Below are positions 56,338-64,000 of a stretch of DNA of 64,000 nt, piece after piece. The notes beneath the pieces were generated by a model. It did no database searches, was not told where the DNA came from, and saw only the letters and a list, made by a program, of their open reading frames with translations. A program made the translations under genes and the position numbers. This stretch comes from an uncultured Flavobacteriaceae bacterium (GTDB lineage: Bacteria; Bacteroidota; Bacteroidia; Flavobacteriales; Flavobacteriaceae), in the NCBI GenBank assembly GCA_943842625.1, contig CALTCK010000004.1:41441-105440 (forward strand), given 5' to 3'. Position 1 is the stretch's first letter. Every line of letters starts with the position of its first letter.

Positions 56338-56801
56338 ATATTTATTAGAAAATTAAGTTTAAGTAGGTTAAAACGGCATTGCCAATCAGGAAATTTCTTA
56401 CTACCAAATTCGATCCACTCTCCTTTAAATTTTTGTTGCCCTCTAAATTTTGAATCATCAATTAAATAATCTCCTATATTAAGATCTTTTCTTGCAGTTA
56501 AAATCAATTTATGTCTTGCGCTATTTCCAAAATACTTTTCAATCCAAAGTCTTTTATGTTTCCATCCATCTGGATTATCCCAAGGTGGTGTTGACAAAAA
56601 GAAGGTTTCAAAATTATCATTTGCCATAATTTTATTTACAGCTTCGATAGCTCCGACTATAGGCTCTAAATCTTTATAGATATTTGGTATTCTATCAGGT
56701 CTCCCCTTATATGGGGAGGTATTGCAAAGAGGGCTATTTCTTCGGGCTTTATCAAAATCCGAAATAACACCATCCATATCAATGTATATTATCTTTTTCA
56801 T
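56334..56801 (-). CDS. HAD-type 5'(3')-deoxyribonucleotidase-like phosphatase
   Basis: A 155-residue HAD-superfamily protein. The nucleophile motif is YIDMDGVISDFD (Asp8, Asp10), the second Ser/Thr motif lies in FFLSTPPWDNPDGWKHK, the Lys in LILTARKD and the acidic pair in LIDDSKFRG. This arrangement is that of NT5C-type 5'-nucleotidases, which dephosphorylate dNMPs. Short length is normal for this group. It is the first gene of a two-gene operon. Confidence 0.8.
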   Translation of the reverse strand: MKKIIYIDMDGVISDFDKARRNSPLCNTSPYKGRPDRIPNIYKDLEPIVGAIEAVNKIMANDNFETFFLSTPPWDNPDGWKHKRLWIEKYFGNSARHKLILTARKDLNIGDYLIDDSKFRGQQKFKGEWIEFGSKKFPDWQCRFNLLKLNFLINI

Positions 56802-56865
56802 GAGTTTTTAAAGAGGATCTTTTTAAAATTAAGCTGTAATTATCTATATTTATAAAGATATTAAA

Positions 56866-59800
56866 ATGTTCATTATGTTTGAATTTTCTAAGTATATTTT
56901 TTTTATTTCACTTTGGTTTATTACCAGTCTTGGAGTGGCACAAACAGCAACACATGACTCTTTGGGCTACTCAAAAAAAGATCCAAGTGAATCACTTCAA
57001 AATAAATATAAGAGACACATTACTACGCTAGATTATATTAGTAGAAAAACAGACAATAACAAGTATTTTTTAAACTTAGCGCTAAATTATTGTGACTCTT
57101 TATCAAAATTTAAAGAAGAAGTATTTTGGACAACAAACTATAAAAATAAGATTCAACTTACCTTGGCTTCCTCCAAAAACAGTATGAGTCATAAAGTACA
57201 ATTTTTTAATTTTTTTAAAGAATTACCCACCTACATGGGTTTTGCAGATACTCCTGACACCTATGCATATCAAAATGCTCTAAAAGAGCTGTACACAATA
57301 AATTCTTTAGCTGATGAGAATCATACCTCCATTATTACAAGGGGAGATTGCAGTGATGTAATGTTTGAAAAAGTATATCAATCTGTAGTGAGTAATACAA
57401 ACCACAATATCATTACTTCCAATCAATTATTAAAAACCCTTGGTGAAACCACAACACATAAAATTTTAAATGGTGAACTAACTGCCGAATCGCTTGATTT
57501 AGTATGTAAAAAATTTAACCTTGAAAATCTGGGGATCTTCAGGGTAACTAATCTAGATATAATTGAAGAACAAATTTGGCTTGTCAAAAGTGAGTTTAGT
57601 ACCTATTCTTCAGAGGATGGATTTTCTGAATTACAATTTAGTAAAGGCTTTAGCCAAGATAAAAGAGGAACCTGGCGCTACTATATTTTAGTTTTATTAC
57701 TTGAGTCTATATTATTTATCACTCTTATTGCAGTACTAGAAGAAAAATTCATAAAGTTTATAAGAACTAAAAAGTGGTATTCAGTGAAAGAAATGTTTTC
57801 TCAATTTCTTAAAAAATTAAACTATGTGATTCTCTGTTTTACATTACCCACCTTGCTTTCTTTTTTAATGATTTATACCCTTTCATTTTTGACTCCTTCA
57901 TTTTCAGATCATTATATGGAATTTAACTCTTTGTTTTGGGTAATTGCAATTACGTTAGGAATGAGTATTATTCCAACCTTTATAAATTTATTTATAATTA
58001 ATCGACTTCAAATAGACGGCTTTCACAGCATAAGAGGCTATCGTACTTTCGCAAATGCTTCATTATATGCCACCTACATACCTCTTTTTGTGTTTTATAT
58101 TGTTCAGTTTGAAAATTATCCCAGAACACCCCACTTTTTACTTCTGATACTTTCTTTTGTTTTGGGTGATTTAATGGCCAGATCTTATTTTAAATACACG
58201 AGTAAAAATAACCATAGTAATCAAAAAGCTCAGGCAATTTCTGGTCTTGTAATTGGTATTCTTGCTCTTATTTTTTTTAACACTTATGCCTTAACGGAAA
58301 TTTCTACTACTGTTTTTTTAAGTAGTTTAATTTTTGTTGCACCCCTTTCCATAATTCACTATCAATTTGGAAAATACATGGATAAGCGTAATGAAAAAAA
58401 ATTAAAATTTTCTTCAGAAAAAAAACTATTTAAAGATGGTGAAATAAAATTCATACAGGAGGTTATTGACCCTAAAAAAGATATCTATGATATTATAGAT
58501 TCTAACTTGTCTTCAAAACAACTAAATATTATGCTTATTGCTGCACCTATGGGCATAGGTAAAACAAGAAGCTTAGAAGAGGCGCAAGCGATTTTTAAAG
58601 AAAATAACTGGAATTGGTATTATGGCGATTGTGACGAAATTCAGGGGAAAGATGCTATTTCGTTTGAACCATTTATTGAAGCTTTTAAAACTATATTAAG
58701 AGTCAATGAATTTACAGATCGATCTAAACAGATGGAAAGTTTAAGTGGGGATGCCGTTAAAGTAATGGCAGGTTTAACAGGGGTTGGGACTGAGTTAATA
58801 AGTGATTATCAAAGAGATGAAAATCGTTCAATGACTGAAATTTGTGTTGAAATTGCAGAAAAACTAGAATTGAGTTCCAATAAAACTGTTTTTGTTTTAG
58901 AGGATATTCACTGGATAGATCCTGAGAGCTATATTTTTTTAAAACATTTTATAAAAACCGTTAATCGCAATGAATTTATTAAAGGAAATCTTTGTGTGGT
59001 CTTAACTCTCAGAAATGACGATCATCATAGTTATAGAGGTAAAAATTATAAAGAACTACGCAATGATTTAAACGAATTAAACAACCAATTAGAGACCCCT
59101 ACTAAAATTGATGATTTATTAAAAGAAAATCAATTTAACGTAAACGACTTTATTAATTATTTAAGCAATCAAAACAATCAATTTAAAATTCAAGATGACT
59201 CATTAGCTGATATTAATTTTCTTCTAAACAGTGCTATTTCAGATAGTAAAGATGGTCTAGTAATTACGCCTTTGTATATTTTAAAGTTAATAGAACAATG
59301 GATTCAAAATCAATTGCTTTTTTACACTCCAGATGGTTATGTACTAAATAGGTCTATAGATTCTATAGAGTTACCAAATACAAATGAAATAAACGCCTAC
59401 TATCACACTATTTTGAACGAATTTGATCCAAAATGGACTCGTATTTTAGAGAGTGCGACTACTATAGGAAATAAATTTAATGCTAACATTCTTGCTCAAG
59501 TATGGAATTATGAACTTCTTGACGTTCTTGGATTTTTAGAGGATGCAGAAAAAAAGGGGTTTATTATCGATATCCCTAATGAAGACAATATGTTCGAATT
59601 TACTAATAAGCGAGTGGTGTCTGCCATAAAAAATTATTATTCAGATACCAATGACACGGGGGTCAAACAAATTATTATTGAATATAACAAAAGATATCTT
59701 GAGCTTCAAAAAAATATTATTGAAGATCCCTCTGAATACTCTATTGAAGAAGTATTGGCAGTTGTCAGAAGACTTGCTATGATGGCAGCTAATCCAGCAC

Positions 59801-60847
59801 TACAATAAAACTGCTAAACGCCTAATTTTTGAAATAATCGTTCGACTATTAGTAGACGAAGAATACGATAAAGTTGCTGCTTTTTCAAATTTTCTTGAAA
59901 ATAGCAAGTTTACATCCTTAGGAAAATTAATTATTTTAGTTACTAAAGTTTTAAATCCAAGCACTTCTGTTAAGGAATTTAAAAAAGTAAGTACTGAGTT
60001 GTATAACAACATATATCCAGAAACTTCAGTAGAGCAAGAATTCAGGGTTTACGGGTTAATGTTTATGCGGATGAAGTCTATTCCAAAAATTGATTTAGAA
60101 AAAAAATATCCCATAAAAATTAATGAATTGGAATTAATTAAGGAACAAATAGATAAAACCTACAGAGGTAAAACCCTAATCTCTTTGAGTTTTCTTTATT
60201 TAAATGCAACCACTATTCAATTTGAAGAAAAGCTATTGTTTTTAGAAAATTTAAATAGCCAATTAAAAACCTCCTCCGAGTATAAACGTTTTAATTTATA
60301 TGTTGAGCACTTAAAAATTTCTTTAAAATTTGCTAATGATTTTGATAAAAAGGAAATTGACCAATCCTCAAAGCTTTTACTTCAGGAGGTGATTTCTACA
60401 AAGGACTTTCGTTTGATAAAAATCTGTTTAAAATTAAGAATTAAAATAGTATCAAAATTTACAGGAAATATCGAGGATGGTATAGAAATATTTAAAATAT
60501 ATGATTCGTATTTAAGACCTAAGCAAATTATTAATATTCATTGGGTTTCTTTTTTTACAAGTTTTATGAATACAAATTCTGGAATCTTATATGGAAATAA
60601 AAACTTTGAAGATGCAAAGTTAAATTTAAGGCTTTGTAAGGATTTTATTAATAAGAGACATAACTCCAATGACTGGAGTAACCTTATTGAAGATTGGTTT
60701 AATGCTAAAAAACAGCTTTTTAAAGAAGCAAAAATGTTGGACGAATTAAAAAAAATTAATAAACAACACATGGCAATACTAATGGAGAACAAATTAGAAC
60801 ATACTGCGTATTTTACTAAGGCAAAAAAATGGGAGCTGGAAGATTAG
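56866..60847 (+). pseudogene. membrane-anchored STAND-like ATPase (AAA_16 type), frameshifted near 59,797
   Basis: Track ORFs 56,866-59,808 and 59,999-60,847 belong together: the first ends MAANPALQ-stop, and the next frame reads HYNKTAKRLIFEIIVRLLVD and stays open through to 60,847. A single-base shift joins them into about 1,327 residues. Signal peptide (FISLWFITSLGVAQ), an exported domain (about 30-270), seven predicted TM helices (272-497), then an ATPase: Walker A APMGIGKTR (560-568), Walker B TVFVLEDIHW (674-683). The helical C-terminus resembles signal-arm domains. A sensor-like ATPase is likely; its ligand is unknown. Confidence 0.72.
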
Positions 60848-60978
60848 TTTTATTTTAAATTGCAATTATAAAGAATATATATGTTGAATGTTTAAAAAAA
60901 GGGTGCATATATGCTATGAAATTTATAAATAATGTAAAAATATTTAATACTTTTGGGTAATTATGATTTTTAATGTGA

Positions 60979-61431
60979 ATGAATAAAATTAATTACACTC
61001 ACAAAGATACCAAGGCAGTTTGTGCCTGTAAAGTATCTCTTGATCTTTTAGGAGATAGCTGGTCCCTCATCATTGTTCGTGATTTATTTAGGGGAAAAAA
61101 TACCTTTTCACAATTTTTAAATAATGACGAGCAAATTTCCTCCAATATCCTTGTAGACAGGCTTAAGAAACTTAGAGCTTTAGAAGTGATTAACTACATC
61201 AAAAATGAGAAGGATAAAAAAATCAAAGAATATTACCTAACTGATAGAGGTATCGATTTATATCCCATCATATTTGAGTTGCAATTTTGGACCATCAACC
61301 ATGTTTCTTTTAACGAGTCAGAAAACACAAAAGCCTGGGGAAAATCAACAAAAGACCAATCAAAGGAGAACATCATAAAGGCATATCAAGAAAACTATAA
61401 AAAAATAAGAGCCCATAAATTTGGGTTTTAA
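60979..61431 (+). CDS. HxlR family transcriptional regulator
   Basis: A 150-residue winged-helix regulator. The HxlR signature is VSLDLLGDSWSLIIVRDLFRGKN..., followed by FSQFLNNDEQISSNILVDRL (recognition helix) and a wing with YYLTDRGIDLYPIIFELQFW. Several Cys in the N-terminus (VCACKVS) may sense redox or electrophiles, as in other HxlR members. It starts 131 bp after the large ATPase; no divergent target gene is adjacent. Confidence 0.88.
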   Translation: MNKINYTHKDTKAVCACKVSLDLLGDSWSLIIVRDLFRGKNTFSQFLNNDEQISSNILVDRLKKLRALEVINYIKNEKDKKIKEYYLTDRGIDLYPIIFELQFWTINHVSFNESENTKAWGKSTKDQSKENIIKAYQENYKKIRAHKFGF

Positions 61432-61488
61432 TTAGCTCCAATCCTACTGTTAAATTTATTTGATTGGTAAATAAAAAAGAGGCACAAC

Positions 61489-62064
61489 ATGTTCAAACAA
61501 AGTTTATTCAAGGAATTAGGAACTAATACTGGTAAATGGGTTAGTAATAAAGTTTTTGGAGACAATTGGTCCACCCCATACAGGTTTTCTAATTCAGGTA
61601 CCGGGATGGCCAGAAAAGCTTTAAAAATTGAAAAAGAAATTGAAGAAAAAAAAATAGACAATGAACTTGAAATTGAAAAGTTAAAACATGTATTTGCACA
61701 AAACAGAAACTATCAAAAAATAAAAAATGAAATTATAGCAATGCCTTTACCCGATAGTAGAGATGATTTGTTCACATTTGCCAATTTCATAGTGTCTAAT
61801 ATTTACGGTTCAGGTTGGGATCACGAAGAGGAAAAAGATTATTTAAACGATTTTAGTGATGTCTGCTTAAATAAATTAAAACAATGCAACATAAAATTTA
61901 AAGTGTTAGGAGCTCAGTTCGAAAGCAAATATCTTGAAAAAGAAATACGAACATTAAAAAGAAAACGCTTTTTTGAAAAATATGGAATGACTGTTTTTGG
62001 TATTCTCTTTTTTGCTGTAATAATTTATTTAAATTTCTTACTTGGTCATTTTGATGATTTTTGA
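61489..62064 (+). CDS. hypothetical protein with C-terminal membrane helix
   Basis: A 191-residue protein with a long charged middle (ALKIEKEIEEKKIDNELEIE, a coiled coil) and one C-terminal hydrophobic segment (FGILFFAVIIYLNFLLGHF) placing it in the inner membrane with its bulk in the cytoplasm. No known family. It starts 57 bp after the HxlR stop and is preceded by a purine-rich AAAAAGAGGC stretch, a good ribosome binding site. Confidence 0.6.
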   Translation: MFKQSLFKELGTNTGKWVSNKVFGDNWSTPYRFSNSGTGMARKALKIEKEIEEKKIDNELEIEKLKHVFAQNRNYQKIKNEIIAMPLPDSRDDLFTFANFIVSNIYGSGWDHEEEKDYLNDFSDVCLNKLKQCNIKFKVLGAQFESKYLEKEIRTLKRKRFFEKYGMTVFGILFFAVIIYLNFLLGHFDDF

Positions 62065-62103
62065 TTCGTCAATTAATCTGATCATTCTTATGATTTAAAT
62101 TTT

Positions 62104-64000
62104 TTAAATCAACGATTTTAAATGTTCATAAATCATGACCATAGCCAGAGTATCTAGTTCGCAATAGCGCTTAAGTCCTTCTGCTATAAGGTCTCGTTCC
62201 CAAGCTTCCATATTAGAGTACTGTATTTTACCATAAGCAGTTAAAGCGGCTCCTCCGTCATCAATATTTTTTATTCCTGACAACCTAGTTTCTATTTCTT
62301 CTTGGCTTAGGTCATCAAAAACCGGTTTTAAGGTTTTGTAAGGATCTTCAATCTCACCATTCTTTACAGTTAACCAAGTATGGTCATGGTCTGAGGGAAT
62401 ATTTTTACTGGTAACTTGAATTTCACTAATTGGACGACTGTATTTATTTTGAACAAAAGAACCGGTTTTTAAAATAGCGGGTAGTACTTTTTTAATCGAA
62501 TTAGAACCATAGGTATGCGGATTGTAATAAAACTTTTTAATAACCTTACACAGATCTACCATATTACGTTCTGGGGTGGCCCAAGGATTGGGATGCTTAT
62601 TTTTTGGCTTACTAATAGTTTCTATAAAAGCAATTAATTTTTCTTTAAGCAGATGATCACTAGCCTTGAGTTGGTCTCTAATAGCGTTAAGTATGGTGTT
62701 TTCATGAGTGGAATAACAAAAAATAGTTCCTTCATCATGTCGTAAAGCTTCCATAAGCTCCTCCATAAAAATAAAATTAGGAAATTGTCCTGGAACGGTA
62801 TTTATATATTCGGAAGCATGCTCAATACGACCATCTTCATGATAGATGTGGTGAGAAAACTGAAAAGCAATCTGCTCGTAAGGTCTCCGCCCTATATGAA
62901 AGGGTAAGGGAACTGTAGAGGTCTCAAAATCGATAAAATGCAAGGGAAATTTCCAACTATTCATGGCTTCTCTTAAACCTTCTACATCAATAAAATCAGT
63001 GAAATCATCCTCACGTTCTTTTTCTATTTGTAGCCATTGTCGCTCCGTACGGTGTAATTGTCCGGCCTTTTCCTTATACTTAATGTCACTAGGGCTTAAT
63101 TGTGATTTAAATAGCAGACCTTGCTCCATTAACTTTGGATCTTTTAAATCCCAAACGTTAAAAATAGTAGGTTTTTTAAAATCCTCGTCAGTCCAGTGGT
63201 ATTGGGTTTTAAAACAATGCTGGAACCCTGATTTTTTTTGTTTCCCCTCTGGCGTGCTATCCTTTTTAAACTCACATTGCTTGCAAGCTGAGAATTTTGC
63301 CGGCCAGTTAGGGTAATAGTTATTGATTCGAATATCGCTTAACAAATCGATGGCTTCATGAAAATTTAAATTTTCATAATAGGTGTGTTCCCCACTATGG
63401 ATTTTTGACACTACATCAAATAGATTTTCAGTGTATAATAAATTAATCCCTAGCTTCTTAATGTCCTTTTCTTTTACCTCAACACCCGTTCTTTTTCCAT
63501 TTTTTTTGATACGGAATAATTGGTTTAACCCTTCGTAATCGGTCGCCTTAGTTTTATCAACCAAACATAAATAAGGAGTTATCTTACAATTTGGTAAACA
63601 TTTTTGAGCCACATAGGTTTGAAATGCTAAATCAAAAAGATAGGGTTTCCATCCACTAACTATTTTTCTTTTCTTTTTGGTTAAAAAATTATCTTCTTTT
63701 CTGGGATCTATCGATTTTGCTTTTACCTCAATAAGTTTAATTTGATTTCCCTTCTTTACCAAAAGATCGGTTCTTATAAATAAATCATCGATATAAAAGG
63801 CAGCTTCAAAAATAACTACATTCTCTCGTTGTAATAAGGCAGTAGTTTGATCTGCTAAGTCCTGGTAATCGTAATCTTTTCTATCTTCTGGATCTTCTAT
63901 TAAGATGCCCTCAGGATATTGTAACCGAGCATACTCTTCTATCTGAAATCCTCCACTAGCTAGGGCTTGTAAAAAAGTGTCGTATTTTTTTACATTATGA
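62104..64000 (-). CDS. DUF2779 protein: RecB-like nuclease plus DEDD-type exonuclease (5' end off window)
   Basis: The frame is open past the last base, so the N-terminus is missing; the track start at 63,762 is only an internal TTG. The upstream part (FLQALASGGFQIEEYARLQY... to LFIRTDLLVKKGNQIKLIEVKAK) carries a RecB-like PD-(D/E)xK core, Asp...EVK. A Cys cluster follows (FSACKQCEFKK... QHCF), typical of an iron-sulfur-bound nuclease, then LHFIDFETSTVPLPF starts a DEDD exonuclease domain (DUF2779). It is probably a DNA-processing enzyme. It is convergent with the membrane protein, with a 39-bp gap. Confidence 0.75.
   Translation of the reverse strand, partial: HNVKKYDTFLQALASGGFQIEEYARLQYPEGILIEDPEDRKDYDYQDLADQTTALLQRENVVIFEAAFYIDDLFIRTDLLVKKGNQIKLIEVKAKSIDPRKEDNFLTKKKRKIVSGWKPYLFDLAFQTYVAQKCLPNCKITPYLCLVDKTKATDYEGLNQLFRIKKNGKRTGVEVKEKDIKKLGINLLYTENLFDVVSKIHSGEHTYYENLNFHEAIDLLSDIRINNYYPNWPAKFSACKQCEFKKDSTPEGKQKKSGFQHCFKTQYHWTDEDFKKPTIFNVWDLKDPKLMEQGLLFKSQLSPSDIKYKEKAGQLHRTERQWLQIEKEREDDFTDFIDVEGLREAMNSWKFPLHFIDFETSTVPLPFHIGRRPYEQIAFQFSHHIYHEDGRIEHASEYINTVPGQFPNFIFMEELMEALRHDEGTIFCYSTHENTILNAIRDQLKASDHLLKEKLIAFIETISKPKNKHPNPWATPERNMVDLCKVIKKFYYNPHTYGSNSIKKVLPAILKTGSFVQNKYSRPISEIQVTSKNIPSDHDHTWLTVKNGEIEDPYKTLKPVFDDLSQEEIETRLSGIKNIDDGGAALTAYGKIQYSNMEAWERDLIAEGLKRYCELDTLAMVMIYEHLKSLI

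Overview
The window is AT-rich and reads as a member of the Bacteroidota, most likely a marine Flavobacteriaceae. Evidence for this: the tmRNA carries the proteolysis tag GENNYALAA; promoters show the Bacteroidota -7 box TAnnTTTG (upstream of typA and kdsA); and family content is typical of the group (TonB-receptor-like barrel beside a long TPR protein, lone FtsE, tricorn-like protease, S74-like envelope protein, FdtA/FdtB O-antigen genes). No species can be named from the sequence alone.

Bases 1-27,700 look like ordinary chromosome. In order they hold a YkgJ-type cysteine-cluster protein (cut by the window edge), a SAM methyltransferase, a DUF2059 protein, a glycerophosphotransferase with its nucleotidyltransferase, an amidohydrolase, an outer-membrane barrel and a long TPR protein (both broken by single-base frameshifts), FtsE and a subtilase. 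A surface-polysaccharide block follows (13.2-23.4 kb): five glycosyltransferase-type or acyltransferase genes, an FdtA-like ketoisomerase, a DegT/FdtB-like aminotransferase, two adjacent flippases and a FemAB/GNAT-like acyltransferase. Then come typA/bipA, kdsA and a saccharopine-dehydrogenase-like gene.

The tmRNA gene (ssrA, 27,764-28,160) marks a sharp change. From its 3' end to about 48.3 kb the DNA is built of modules of complete genes separated by same-orientation copies of a roughly 80-bp repeat. Each good copy has a 5' part (consensus near AAATCYTCCCC), a core resembling the T-arm/acceptor end of tmRNA (TTCGA...GGCTCCA) and a 3' imperfect palindrome resembling the tmRNA terminator. Copies A to G lie at 30.84, 33.57, 34.26, 37.54, 38.79, 47.10 and 48.26 kb; B to G lie just 3' of the last plus-strand ORF of a module. 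The modules carry an HNH nuclease with a possible EVE/PUA-like N-terminus plus a mini-kinase; a VWA/MoxR pair; an NAD(P)H oxidoreductase; a K+ channel with a coiled-coil protein and a KAP NTPase; a serine beta-lactamase-like lipoprotein; a larger block (tricorn protease, CDGSH mini-protein, DUF2237, NTF2-like lipoprotein, MMPL transporter, SGNH hydrolase); and small unknown proteins. No integrase gene is visible. I read this as a serial-insertion or cassette-like array anchored on ssrA. This is the strongest candidate here for an undescribed system; the plain alternative is a family of dispersed terminator repeats.

From 48.3 kb to the end the content stays accessory and DNA-repair/defence-flavoured: an RmuC-like nuclease, a four-gene cluster ending in an ATP-dependent DNA ligase, several small unknown proteins, decayed genes, a HAD-type 5'-nucleotidase, a large membrane-anchored STAND-like ATPase (frameshifted), an HxlR regulator and a DUF2779 RecB-like/exonuclease protein running off the end. 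At least five otherwise intact reading frames are split by single-base shifts, so either the assembly has indel errors or gene decay is common; raw reads would decide.
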